A stretch of DNA of 64,000 nucleotides from Thermoanaerobacteraceae bacterium (GTDB taxonomy: Bacteria > Bacillota > JADQBR01): NCBI GenBank assembly GCA_017656305.1, contig JACDOG010000002.1, positions 104,121 through 168,120 on the forward strand, given 5' to 3'. Positions 51,779 to 60,345 of the stretch are shown in pieces. A program made the translations under genes and the position numbers. Position 1 is the stretch's first letter, and every line of letters begins with the position of its first letter. Under the pieces are notes generated by a model. It searched no databases. It was not told the origin of the DNA and saw only the letters and a list, made by a program, of their open reading frames with translations.

Positions 51779-52831
51779 ATGGCACTGCGTTACCAGGTTA
51801 TTGGTATTGCCGGCACTGCCAAAAACACGGGGAAAACTACCACCACCAACTTTTTGCTGGAACAATTAAAGGAAAGGGGATTGGTCCCCGGGTTGACCAG
51901 TATCGGGTATGATGGTGAACGGCTGGACAACGTCACCGGTTTGCCGAAGCCGCGCATTCCGGTCGATCCCGGTACCGTGGTGGCGGTTGCTTGCCGGTGC
52001 CTGCCCGTCAGTACGGCCCAGGTTGAAGTAATGGAGGAGACGGATATCGGTACTCCGCTGGGCAGCGTCGTGTTGGGAAAGGTTACCGGGGCGGGACAGG
52101 TGGTGGTGGCAGGCCCCAACAAGAGCAGCGGGCTGCGAGAGGTGCTGGAGAAACTGAAAAAGCTGGGGCCGGATCTGATCCTGGTGGATGGGGCATTAAA
52201 CCGGCTGGCCCCCATGATTGAAACCCAGGGCTTCATTCTTGCAACCGGTGCTGCACGTACTGCGGACATCACCCGTCTGGCCTATGAGACGCACAGTCTG
52301 AATTACCTTTTTAACTTCCCGCCAGCGTCAGATAACAACAGGTATTCTTCAGTGACTCTGGTCACTGGCGAAAAAAGGCACCAGTTTAACTTCAGTTCCA
52401 TCTTTACTTCCGGCCAGCTGGGCGAAGTGATAGAAAGGCTGTCTGTGGAAACGCAAAAAATTATCATACCCGGTGTGGTGCGGGAGGAACTGTGGAAACA
52501 GCTGGGAAAGGAGTTAATGACGGCCGGCATTAGTCCCGTAATTTGTGTATCCGATCCCATCAAACTGGCTCTGGCGGGTAGTGTGGGCAACCTGCACCGG
52601 TTGTTTGAGGAACTGGAAGAGAAGGGTATTAGGATTGAGGTAAACCGGCCCCTGCCGCTGCTGGCTATTACCGTAAATCCTTTTTACCCGAAATACCGTT
52701 TTGAGGTTGAAGACTATGAACCGGCCTATATCGATGCCGGGCAGCTGCTCAGTGCTATTAGAAAGGTAGTAACCGTTCCTGCTGTTGATGTTAAACAAAA
52801 CGGGAGGGACTTGATGAAAGTGCTGCTGTAA
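51779..52831 (+). CDS. KamB-like reactivase P-loop protein
   Basis: A 350-aa protein with Walker A GTAKNTGKT (residues 12-20), LTSIGYDGERLDNVTGLPKPRI, and LILVDGALNRLAP. This pattern resembles KamB, one subunit of the factor that exchanges damaged cobalamin in lysine 5,6-aminomutase; the memory-based match is moderate. It starts 2 bases after the mutase gene and is surely co-expressed. No KamC-like second subunit is seen next to it, so it may work alone or with a partner elsewhere. Confidence 0.68.
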   Translation: MALRYQVIGIAGTAKNTGKTTTTNFLLEQLKERGLVPGLTSIGYDGERLDNVTGLPKPRIPVDPGTVVAVACRCLPVSTAQVEVMEETDIGTPLGSVVLGKVTGAGQVVVAGPNKSSGLREVLEKLKKLGPDLILVDGALNRLAPMIETQGFILATGAARTADITRLAYETHSLNYLFNFPPASDNNRYSSVTLVTGEKRHQFNFSSIFTSGQLGEVIERLSVETQKIIIPGVVREELWKQLGKELMTAGISPVICVSDPIKLALAGSVGNLHRLFEELEEKGIRIEVNRPLPLLAITVNPFYPKYRFEVEDYEPAYIDAGQLLSAIRKVVTVPAVDVKQNGRDLMKVLL

Positions 52832-52842
52832 ATTGAAGTAAA

Positions 52843-52894
52843 AAAGTGCTGTGCGATGGTCAGGTGCGGCAGCATCGGAACATTGCACACTTGT
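52843..52894 (+). terminator. Likely terminator of the B12 mutase operon
   Basis: AAGTGCTGTGCGATG and CATTGCACACTT form an imperfect stem followed by GTTTTT. Weak but well placed. Confidence 0.4.
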
Positions 52895-52896
52895 TT

Positions 52897-53073
52897 TTAA
52901 ATGATTGGACAGTCTGGGTTCACATGAGGGTCTGAACTGTCCGTTTCTTCTGTTTCTGTTTCGGTATCGGGATTGAAGGCGGCAAGTTCTTCCTCGGTGG
53001 CATCTAGGGGCCCGGCAAATTCATAATGCGGGTCAAAGGCTTCGTTTTTAATCCAGGGGATTTTTTTAGGCAT
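52897..53073 (-). CDS. Small acidic protein of unknown function (58 aa)
   Basis: ATG 53073 stands after GAGGAGGAAG on the minus strand. The peptide starts MPKKIPWIKNEAFDPHYEF, continues with a Glu/Thr-rich run (residues 30-46) and ends DPHVNPDCPII with one cysteine. It has no membrane segment and no recognised family. It converges with the mutase operon. The good ribosome site and strongly acidic composition support a real gene. Confidence 0.5.
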   Translation of the reverse strand: MPKKIPWIKNEAFDPHYEFAGPLDATEEELAAFNPDTETETEETDSSDPHVNPDCPII

Positions 53074-53168
53074 GGACTTCCTCCTCTGCATTGTTTTATT
53101 TATAGTGTGTGGTAGGAGGAATAAATTTATTCCCGGTATTATGCCGTTTTATAAGGAGGACTTTTTTG

Positions 53169-53204
53169 ATGAAACTAGAATATCATGGTATTGAAATATC
53201 CTGA
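53169..53204 (+). other. 11-codon ORF with strong ribosome site ending in TGA
   Basis: AAGGAGG stands 9 bases before an ATG that opens MKLEYHGIEIS followed by TGA and then 24 further open codons to a TGA inside the ylbF start. It may be a leader peptide, a decayed gene, or a tiny selenoprotein; no SECIS-quality hairpin follows the first TGA. Confidence 0.3.
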
Positions 53205-53268
53205 GAGGCCATTTACTTATATTTTGCAGTAAACTACAAGTTTAGCAGTACAAGGAGGTATCGGTTTT

Positions 53269-53631
53269 ATGGAAACCTATGACTTGGCGCATAAACTTGC
53301 AAGAGCCCTGGCGGAAAGCGATGAATATAAAGAGTTTGTTAAGGCGAAAGCTAAAGTGGAAGAAGATGACAATAACGTGAAGATGCTCAGGGATTTTCGT
53401 ACCAAACAGCTGGAGGTCCAAATGGCCCAGGCTACCGGTCAGATGGTTCCCGAAGAACAGGTAGAACAATTGGAAAGAATGTACCAGATGCTTTCGTTAA
53501 ATAACAATATCAACGAGTATTTAACCGCCGAGTACCGGTTATCCCGGTTAATGGCTGACATCCAAAAAATTCTGGGAGATGCCGTTAAGGAGTGGTTTGA
53601 CCTGGGCGAGGGAGAAACCAATCTCAATTAG
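53269..53631 (+). CDS. YlbF-family regulator
   Basis: A 120-aa all-helical protein of the YlbF/YmcA family. In Bacillus, these proteins work with YaaT to modulate RNase Y and affect sporulation and competence. MLRDFRTKQLEVQMAQATGQMVPEEQVEQLERMYQ is the family core. There is only one member in the window and no cysteine for the Fe-S form. ACAAGGAGG precedes the ATG. Confidence 0.8.
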   Translation: METYDLAHKLARALAESDEYKEFVKAKAKVEEDDNNVKMLRDFRTKQLEVQMAQATGQMVPEEQVEQLERMYQMLSLNNNINEYLTAEYRLSRLMADIQKILGDAVKEWFDLGEGETNLN

Positions 53632-53693
53632 ATTGAAAAACCTGTTAAGCGGCGGCAGGGTTTGCTCCGGGTAAATTATATTTTGCCTGACAT

Positions 53694-53737
53694 TTGCGTA
53701 TTTCCCGGGAATAAGATATAATAATTGTAACAATTAT
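53694..53737 (+). promoter_or_regulatory. Sigma-A promoter with PerR/Fur-type box
   Basis: TTGCGT (53694), a 17-base spacer and TATAAT (53717-53722) form a promoter. Starting inside the -10 box is the perfect palindrome ATAATTGT-A-ACAATTAT (53721-53737), a good PerR/Fur-family operator, placed to repress transcription of the regulator gene that follows. Confidence 0.8.
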
Positions 53738-53753
53738 CAATAAGGAGCATCAT

Positions 53754-54137
53754 ATGTCCAAACACCGCATGACCAAACAAAAGAAATTAATATTGGATAT
53801 AGTCAAAGGTACCAAGTGTCATCCCACTGCCGATTGGGTGTATCAAGAGGCCAGAAAAGTTATGCCCAAGATTAGCCTGGGCACTGTTTACCGGAACTTG
53901 CGCCTGCTGGTGGAAATGGGCGAAATTATGGAACTGAATTATGGCAGTTCTTACAGCAGGTTTGACGGCAATCCAGAGAATCATTATCATTTTGTGTGTG
54001 TTAAGTGCGGTGAGGTTTCCGATATAGATATGACCGATATGCCGGCTCTGAACTCTCTGGTCAGGGACCAGGGATTGGATGTTCTGTACCACAGGTTGGA
54101 ATTTTACGGATACTGCAGCAAATGCAAAAGTGAATAG
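53754..54137 (+). CDS. Fur-family regulator, probably PerR-like
   Basis: A 127-aa Fur-family repressor. The winged helix includes HPTADWVYQEARKVMPKISLGTVYRNLRLL; the dimer domain has two CxxC pairs (CVKCGE and CSKC), the structural zinc site, and HYHFVC as in PerR. Its own operator overlaps its promoter, so it is autoregulated. Peroxide sensing is inferred from the operator type and from the bacillithiol genes behind it. AAGGAG precedes ATG 53754. Confidence 0.85.
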   Translation: MSKHRMTKQKKLILDIVKGTKCHPTADWVYQEARKVMPKISLGTVYRNLRLLVEMGEIMELNYGSSYSRFDGNPENHYHFVCVKCGEVSDIDMTDMPALNSLVRDQGLDVLYHRLEFYGYCSKCKSE

Positions 54138-54160
54138 ACCGGGGGGTATCCCCGGTTTTT
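54138..54160 (+). terminator. Terminator of the Fur-family gene
   Basis: ACCGGGG and CCCCGGT pair across GGTAT and are followed by TTTTTCTTTT. Confidence 0.88.
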
Positions 54161-54221
54161 CTTTTAACATTGGAGCTTTTCCTTACCAGCAAATCTTTTG
54201 GTTTTTAAGGAGAGACGCTTA

Positions 54222-55844
54222 ATGTACAGCAAACGTGTTCTACCCTTGACGGGGACAGCCATTGTGCATGATTATTACTTTAACTGGCAAAAATTGCAGA
54301 GCCGGTTTGCTGAAGAACCCGGCCTAAGCGGATGTCTAAGACAGGCACCCCGGGTCAACAAGAGCCTGCACCACCGACAAAAGCTGTCTAGCTGTCTGGT
54401 TACATACAACCGGCAGCTGGGTGCGGGAGAAAAAGCCCTTGCCAATGCACAGTTGTTGGAAAGGGAAAATTGCCTGGCGGTGGTGACAGGACAGCAGACA
54501 GGTTTGTTTACCGGTCCGGCACTGACTGTTTACAAGGCCATGACTGCGGTTGCGCTGGCACAACAATTGACTGAGGAATTGTCCCAGCCGGTGGTGCCGG
54601 TTTTTTGGATGGCCAGCGAAGACCATGATTACCCCGAGGTAAACCGTTTGTACGTAATAACGGCCAAGAGAAGGCGCAGGCTGTTATCCCTGAACCATGT
54701 GCCCCGGGGACGTCCCTCGGTGGGCTGTATTTCCTTGACCGGTATTGATGAATTTCTTAACCGGGTGGCTGCTGCAGTGCCGGATGACGACTTTAACAAA
54801 AAGCTGCTGGCGGAACACCGGTCCATGATGCATGAGTCCCGGAGTATCTGCCAGTGGTTTGCCCGGTGTATGCTGAAACTGTTTGATGATTACGGGCTGG
54901 TAATGCTGGATCCCATGCTGCCGGAACTGCGACAGTTGGCGGCGCCGGTTATCCGGAGAGCTATCGTGGAAAGCCCGAAAGTTCAGGAAGAAGTTGCCGC
55001 CGGTGGGCAGAAGCTGGCGGCTTTAGGATATGAGCCGGTTATCATCAAAGAACCCGGGCACATGCACCTGTTTTACTACCACGGGGGTGACCGGCTGCCC
55101 CTGCACCTGAATGACTGTCAGGTGACCACCCGCCGGGGCCTGGCGTCCTGGAGCATCTCTTTAAAAGAACTTGCCGCGCTGAATGAAACTGCTCCCGAAA
55201 AGTTCAGCCCGGGCGTGGCCCTGCGCCCGGTGGTCCAGGACTACCTGTTACCTACGGTGGCTTTTGTGGCCGGGCCTGGCGAAATCAACTATCTTGCCCA
55301 GTTAAAAGAGGTTTACCGGGGATGCGGCGTACCCATGCCGCCAGTTTACCCGCGGGCTCAGCTAACGGTCTTGGGCAGCAGGGAACGGGAAGTATTGGAC
55401 ATGCTGCAGGCAGATGAAAACTGGCTGCACCGGGGCCTGGACGGTTACCTGGCCAGTTATTTAAATGAACGGGATCACTTGGGTGTCAGAGATCTGGTTG
55501 CAGGCACGCGACAGGAAATGTACAGCCAATACCAGAATTTACTGGAACAGTTGCGGCAGGTGGACGCCAAGCTGGAAACAACAGGCATGAACCGGTGGAA
55601 CCGGATCGCTGGCCACCTGGAATACCTGCAGAAAAAGGCCTGGCAGAGTTTTAAAAAGCAGCATCAGGGTTTTATCCGGGAAGTTAAGGCCGTACAGGAC
55701 GTGTTACTGCCGGGCGGAAACAGCCAGGAATCCACTTATAGTTTTTATTCACTGCTGTTTTATTATGGTGAAGACCTGTTACGGGTGTTTGACAGGGTAG
55801 ATTTTACCGATGCATGGGTTCACCAGCTGTTTTACGTGGACTGA
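54222..55844 (+). CDS. bshC: Bacillithiol biosynthesis cysteine-adding enzyme BshC
   Basis: BshC (540 aa) adds cysteine to GlcN-malate to make bacillithiol. The blocks VVTGQQTGLFTGPALTVYKAMTAV, VPVFWMASEDHDYPEVNRLY and PRAQLTVL are typical; the C-terminal coiled coil is present and length is normal. ATG 54222 follows AAGGAGAG. The next gene encodes the deacetylase BshB1, so two steps of the pathway are adjacent; the glycosyltransferase gene bshA is not in the window. Confidence 0.94.
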   Translation: MYSKRVLPLTGTAIVHDYYFNWQKLQSRFAEEPGLSGCLRQAPRVNKSLHHRQKLSSCLVTYNRQLGAGEKALANAQLLERENCLAVVTGQQTGLFTGPALTVYKAMTAVALAQQLTEELSQPVVPVFWMASEDHDYPEVNRLYVITAKRRRRLLSLNHVPRGRPSVGCISLTGIDEFLNRVAAAVPDDDFNKKLLAEHRSMMHESRSICQWFARCMLKLFDDYGLVMLDPMLPELRQLAAPVIRRAIVESPKVQEEVAAGGQKLAALGYEPVIIKEPGHMHLFYYHGGDRLPLHLNDCQVTTRRGLASWSISLKELAALNETAPEKFSPGVALRPVVQDYLLPTVAFVAGPGEINYLAQLKEVYRGCGVPMPPVYPRAQLTVLGSREREVLDMLQADENWLHRGLDGYLASYLNERDHLGVRDLVAGTRQEMYSQYQNLLEQLRQVDAKLETTGMNRWNRIAGHLEYLQKKAWQSFKKQHQGFIREVKAVQDVLLPGGNSQESTYSFYSLLFYYGEDLLRVFDRVDFTDAWVHQLFYVD

Positions 55845-55873
55845 GGCTAAAAATTATAAAGGGGAGTAGTGGC

Positions 55874-56584
55874 ATGACAAAAGAAACTGTTTATGAGACG
55901 GATTTACTGGTCTTTGGTGCGCATCCTGACGATATAGAGATTGGTGCCGGTGGTTTGGTGGCGAAACAAGCTGCCCAAGGCCGGCGGGTAGTTTTAGTGG
56001 ACTTGACCAAGGGGGAAATGGCCTCCAACGGAACCGTGGAGGAAAGAAGCAAGGAAGCGGAAAAGGCGGCGGCCATTCTGGGGGTTGCGGACAGGGTTAA
56101 CCTGGGGTTACCGGACAGCCGCATTGAAGTGAAGGAGGAATTTTTGGAACCCGTTGTGCGGGTGATCAGGCGTTTTAAACCCAGAATTATTCTGGCGCCG
56201 GACAGCCGCGACCGGCACCCGGACCATATTGCCACCAGTAATCTGGTTACCCAGGCCATGTTTATTGCCGGCCTGTGGAAAAGATATCCCGACCAGCCGC
56301 CCCACCGGCCGCAGAAGCTCTTCTACTATTTTCTGCACTATACCCGGGAACCTTCTTTTGTGGTCGATATTACCGACGTGTACCGGAAAAAACAGGAGGC
56401 TATCATGGCTCATGTATCCCAGTTCGGTACCTGGCCGGATCAGAATCCCACCGAATTGCCACACTTATTGAAGCGGGTAGAGGCCAGAAATGGTTATTTT
56501 GGCAGTTTGATTAAGGTGGAATATGGAGAAGGTTTTTACTCGGCGGAGCCGTTGAAAATAGATGATGTATTGACTCTGGTTTGA
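55874..56584 (+). CDS. bshB1: Bacillithiol biosynthesis deacetylase BshB1
   Basis: A 236-aa LmbE-type zinc hydrolase that deacetylates GlcNAc-malate. The metal sites are FGAHPDDIEIGAGG and DRHPDHIATS; GEMASNGTVEERSKEAEKAAAILG and FYYFLHY are BshB1-like. ATG 55874 follows GGGGAG; an upstream in-frame start would overlap bshC and lacks a site. It lies 29 bases after bshC. Confidence 0.92.
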   Translation: MTKETVYETDLLVFGAHPDDIEIGAGGLVAKQAAQGRRVVLVDLTKGEMASNGTVEERSKEAEKAAAILGVADRVNLGLPDSRIEVKEEFLEPVVRVIRRFKPRIILAPDSRDRHPDHIATSNLVTQAMFIAGLWKRYPDQPPHRPQKLFYYFLHYTREPSFVVDITDVYRKKQEAIMAHVSQFGTWPDQNPTELPHLLKRVEARNGYFGSLIKVEYGEGFYSAEPLKIDDVLTLV

Positions 56585-56608
56585 TGTGTGAGAAATGGGG
56601 GAATAATC

Positions 56609-57310
56609 TTGTTAGCCTACCAGTGGCTGAAGCAGTTGGTTCCAGCCCGATTTATACAGCGGGATAATCGTTTTGTTGCTCAGGTTGAAGTGAACGGCAG
56701 GAGAGAGCTGGCCCACGTGCCAAATTCCGGCAGGATGCGGGAACTGCTGGTTGAGGGTAGCCGGGTATACTTGCTGCCTACTCCGGGGAAAAACAGGGCT
56801 ACCCGGTATCAGCTGGCGCTGGTCCGGTATGGCGACCACTTGGTAGCCATTAACTCACAACTACCCAACAAGCTGGTTGAGCAGCAACTACAACACAATG
56901 CCTTTCCCTGGCTAAACTATAAGGAGTACCGGCGTGAGGTGATGTACAAGGATAGCCGGTTTGATTTTCTGGTAACGGGAGATGATGTCCGGACTTACCT
57001 GGAAGTGAAATCCGTGACACTGGTTGAGGGCAAAACGGCCATGTTTCCCGATGCGCCGACGGAAAGGGGACGCAAACATTTGCAGCACTTGATAGACGCT
57101 GTGAACAATGGTTACGGCGCTGCTGTGATCTTTATTGTTCAGCGGGCCGATGCTGAAAAATTTGCGCCCAATAAGGCAACTGATCCCGCCTTTGCCGTGA
57201 CCTTTGCTGCCGCTGTCAGATCAGGAGTTACGGCAAAAGCATATCGATATCAGGTAGATACTAACGGGATAACTTTTGCAGGAGAAATTCCCGTTACCAT
57301 GGACAGTTAA
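56609..57310 (+). CDS. sfsA: SfsA family DNA/RNA nuclease-like protein
   Basis: A 233-aa protein of the SfsA family (sugar fermentation stimulation protein), with an OB-like N-terminal part and a nuclease-like C-terminal domain. Key blocks: RREXAHVPNSGRM (read here as RRELAHVPNSGRM), DFLVTGDDVRTYLEVKSVTLVE and FPDAPTERGRKHLQHL. TTG 56609 has GGGGGA at good distance and gives the usual start; GTG 56588 is an alternative. The biological role of the family is unsettled. The gap 57311-57446 shows no gene. Confidence 0.9.
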   Translation: MLAYQWLKQLVPARFIQRDNRFVAQVEVNGRRELAHVPNSGRMRELLVEGSRVYLLPTPGKNRATRYQLALVRYGDHLVAINSQLPNKLVEQQLQHNAFPWLNYKEYRREVMYKDSRFDFLVTGDDVRTYLEVKSVTLVEGKTAMFPDAPTERGRKHLQHLIDAVNNGYGAAVIFIVQRADAEKFAPNKATDPAFAVTFAAAVRSGVTAKAYRYQVDTNGITFAGEIPVTMDS

Positions 57311-57446
57311 GCTGCTGGTGGCAACATATTGCATGCAGTCCAGGGAGGTCACACGCGGCTATTTTTTTCAAAAAATATTAATGTGAGCTGGAACACACTT
57401 ATTCACGGATGGCTGTGATATAATTTAATCAAAGGAGGGATCAAGG

Positions 57447-58091
57447 TTGGAAATAAAAAACATGGTGGTACTGGAAACCTGCCGTGCGGCCCAGGGCTGT
57501 CCCAACAGTTGTTTTGAGATGACGGAAGTAGTCAAACAATTAAAGGAGTTGACCGCTAAGCGGGAAATAAACGAGCAGTTGCGGCAAAAGGCGCCGGGTA
57601 AGGCCTTGTACCACCATATCTTTCGTGTGTCCGTATCCGGCTGTCCCAACAGCTGCTCCCAGCCCCAGATAAAAGATATCGGCTTGCAGGGGCAGCAGGT
57701 GGTAGCGGTGCAGCGTGACAGGTGCACAGCCTGCCGTGGTTGTATCCGGGTATGTCCCGATAAGGCAATTCGAATATCTGATGGAACAGCGGTAATAGAT
57801 AGAAGCAGGTGTTTAAACTGCGGTATCTGTGCCAGAGCCTGTCCGGCAAAAGCCATGGTTGTGGAGGATACCGGATTTAGAGTTTTGGTTGGGGGTAAGC
57901 TAGGAAGGAGACCCCATTTGGCCGATGAAATCTATCCCCTGGTAAAAAAGGAAGAGGTGGTACCGCTGGTTGACTCGTTATTACAAATATATCTAAAAGA
58001 GGCCCATCCGGGCGAAAAGTTTGCTGGTTTGGTAAATCGGCTGGGTTTGGAGTACTTACGAAAGCGGGAAGGTGAACTGAATGCTAGTTGA
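57447..58091 (+). CDS. Half sulfite/nitrite-reductase domain fused to a two-cluster ferredoxin
   Basis: A 214-aa protein. Two GCPNSC motifs occur, TCRAAQGCPNSC near residue 11-22 and VSGCPNSCSQPQIKDIGLQG near 62-81; the latter matches the siroheme-[4Fe-4S] loop of sulfite and nitrite reductases. CTACRGCIRVCP and CLNCGICARACP then give two ferredoxin clusters. The siroheme-binding arginines and the other half of a reductase are absent, so it is either an electron carrier or a partner subunit. TTG 57447 follows AAAGGAGGG. It overlaps the MoxR gene by 11 bases. Confidence 0.72.
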   Translation: MEIKNMVVLETCRAAQGCPNSCFEMTEVVKQLKELTAKREINEQLRQKAPGKALYHHIFRVSVSGCPNSCSQPQIKDIGLQGQQVVAVQRDRCTACRGCIRVCPDKAIRISDGTAVIDRSRCLNCGICARACPAKAMVVEDTGFRVLVGGKLGRRPHLADEIYPLVKKEEVVPLVDSLLQIYLKEAHPGEKFAGLVNRLGLEYLRKREGELNAS

Positions 58092-58974
58092 TAAGGATTG
58101 GTTGTGGAAGGAGTTCGCTGCTCAAGGGTACATTTGTGACCGGCAGTTGATCACTACAGTTTACCTGGCACTCCGTTTGGAAAAACCGCTGCTCATTACC
58201 GGTGCCCCCGGCGTGGGGAAAACGGAAATTGCCAAAGTGCTCAGCCGCTGTTTTCGGACCAACTTAATCCGGTTGCAGTGTTACGAGGGACTGGATGAAA
58301 ATAAGGCGCTGTATGAATGGAACTACCAAAAACAGTTGCTGCGCATTCAGTTGAGTGAAAATTCGGAAAAAGAACAGCTTGACGAAGACACCCTGTTTTC
58401 CTCCGATTACTTGCTGGAGCGGCCTTTACTGCAGGCTATTCGCGGGGATAAAAAGCAGGTGCTGTTGATTGACGAGATTGATAAAACTGATGAGGAGTTT
58501 GAAGCGTTTCTCTTTGAAGTATTGTCCGATTTCCAGGTGTCCATCCCGGAAATGGGAACTATTACGGCAAAGGAGATTCCCATAGTTGTGCTGACCAGTA
58601 ACGGTGAGCGGGAATTGTCTGACGGTCTCAAGCGGCGGTGTATCTTCCTGTACATTGATTACCCGTCGGTGGAAAAAGAGTTGCAGATTATTAACAGCCG
58701 GGTTCCTGAAGCCGGCGAAAAACTGTCTCAAGAAGTTGCGTTGGCCATGTCCTTTATCCGCAGGGAGGTAGAGCTGAAAAAGACTCCTGCCATAGCGGAG
58801 ACCATTGACTGGGTGCGGGCTTTGATGGCTCTTGATGCAGACCGGTTATCCCCGGAGGTCATTGCTGATACCGAGACGGTCATTTTCAAAGATCAGGACG
58901 ATGTGGTGAATTTCGAAAAACAGGTTGGTCCGGAGGGACTGTATCGTTATGTACGGCAATGTTCGGAATTATAG
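58081..58974 (+). CDS. MoxR-family AAA+ ATPase
   Basis: A 297-aa AAA+ ATPase with Walker A GAPGVGKTEIAKVL, Walker B VLLIDEIDKTDEEFEAFL, sensor 1 VVLTSNGERELSDGLKRRC and a winged C-terminal part. MoxR proteins work with VWA proteins to insert metal centres or remodel enzymes; the next gene is such a VWA protein and overlaps by 26 bases. CbbQ, NorQ and CoxD are relatives. Confidence 0.88.
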   Translation: MLVDKDWLWKEFAAQGYICDRQLITTVYLALRLEKPLLITGAPGVGKTEIAKVLSRCFRTNLIRLQCYEGLDENKALYEWNYQKQLLRIQLSENSEKEQLDEDTLFSSDYLLERPLLQAIRGDKKQVLLIDEIDKTDEEFEAFLFEVLSDFQVSIPEMGTITAKEIPIVVLTSNGERELSDGLKRRCIFLYIDYPSVEKELQIINSRVPEAGEKLSQEVALAMSFIRREVELKKTPAIAETIDWVRALMALDADRLSPEVIADTETVIFKDQDDVVNFEKQVGPEGLYRYVRQCSEL

Positions 58975-60313
58975 CCAAATAACTGATAAAAGCTATATCG
59001 AGGTCAACCTGCTCCGGTTTGTACACCTGCTACGCCACAGCGGTTTGCGCATTAGTTCCGCTGAGAGTGTGGAAGCGCTGCAGGCACTAACTGCAGTGGA
59101 TATCAAGGACAGGGCGGAGGTAAAAGCCGCCCTGCAGGGTACCCTGGTAAAGGACAGAGAATATATCAGTACTTTTGAACGGCTTTTTGACAGCTTTTTT
59201 GTTCCGGAAACAGCCAAACAGGACATCATGCAAAAACACCGGCAGCGGTTGGACAAACGACAGGAGCAACTGGAAAAAGCCAAAGAAGACCTGCAGTTTC
59301 AAGAGGAAAGTTTGGATTTGACGGAGGAGGAACAGCTGGCCTACAGCGAAATGTCGCCGGAAGAACAGGAGCGCCTGAAAAACTTTTTACACGAAACCAG
59401 CCAGGGAAAAAATGTAACGGAGAAATTCAAACCGCTTGTGGAAAGCCTGGTAAAGGGGCATCTACAGCGCTGGCAGCAAAACCGGGGTTTCAAAGCCGTG
59501 CAGTTGGAAAGCATCGGCGATGAATATTTGGATGCCTTACTGGCTGAGCTGAACTTTAATGGCCCGCAGGAGAAAAATCTGCTACGTCAGGACATGGGAA
59601 GTATTGAGGAAAAAGACATACCGCATATGAACCAGGTGATCCGTAAGCTGTCCCGCAACCTGGCCACAAGGATTTCCCGGCGGTACGAAAACTCGAAAAA
59701 AGTAAAACAAATTGATATCCGCAGAACCATTCGTTCAAATTTGCGTTATGGTGGAATCCCCCTGGACTTAAGGTACCGGGAAAAACGGGTTAGGAAACCG
59801 GATTTACTATTGATCTGTGATGTGTCTGGTTCCATGGCTCGCTATTCCACTTTTGCCATGCTGTTTGTGGCCGGACTGGTTTCCACGGTGCGGAAATTGC
59901 AGGTTTTCCTGTTTTCTGAAGACCTGGAACAGGTACAGCTTTCCCGACATGCAGCCGGCAAGGATATGGAGAAATTTGCCAGAAAAATGCAAACAGACAG
60001 CAGTGTTTGGGGTGAAGGAACCAACCTCAATTTGTCGTTGCACCGCCTGCTGACACAATACTTTTCAGCCCTGGGAAGCAATACCTTAGTGATAATCATC
60101 AGTGACACCAAAACCCTGCAGCCTTTAAAAGCAGCTGAAAAGCTGAGACGTGTCAAAAACGTGGTCAGGGAGGTCTTGTGGTTAAACCCAATGCCCGCGG
60201 AACAATGGGAAAAACACCAAACGGTGGCGATTTTTCAAAGACACTGTAAAATGTATCTCTGCAATACCCTGGGGCAACTGGAAAGAATAATTGGAAGAAA
60301 ACTGCTTAAATGA
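58949..60313 (+). CDS. CoxE-like VWA domain protein
   Basis: A 454-aa protein. Residues 1-270 are helical with a charged coiled coil (about 95-140); the C-terminal VWA domain has the metal-ion-dependent adhesion motif DVSGSMARYS and a later IIISDTKTL. It pairs with the preceding MoxR ATPase as CoxE with CoxD. The target may be the siroheme/ferredoxin protein encoded first in this operon or an enzyme elsewhere. ATG 58949 has GGAGGG upstream. Confidence 0.85.
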   Translation: MYGNVRNYSQITDKSYIEVNLLRFVHLLRHSGLRISSAESVEALQALTAVDIKDRAEVKAALQGTLVKDREYISTFERLFDSFFVPETAKQDIMQKHRQRLDKRQEQLEKAKEDLQFQEESLDLTEEEQLAYSEMSPEEQERLKNFLHETSQGKNVTEKFKPLVESLVKGHLQRWQQNRGFKAVQLESIGDEYLDALLAELNFNGPQEKNLLRQDMGSIEEKDIPHMNQVIRKLSRNLATRISRRYENSKKVKQIDIRRTIRSNLRYGGIPLDLRYREKRVRKPDLLLICDVSGSMARYSTFAMLFVAGLVSTVRKLQVFLFSEDLEQVQLSRHAAGKDMEKFARKMQTDSSVWGEGTNLNLSLHRLLTQYFSALGSNTLVIIISDTKTLQPLKAAEKLRRVKNVVREVLWLNPMPAEQWEKHQTVAIFQRHCKMYLCNTLGQLERIIGRKLLK

Positions 60314-60345
60314 TTAGTTAGCACCGGTAATGGTCATCCTTACTA

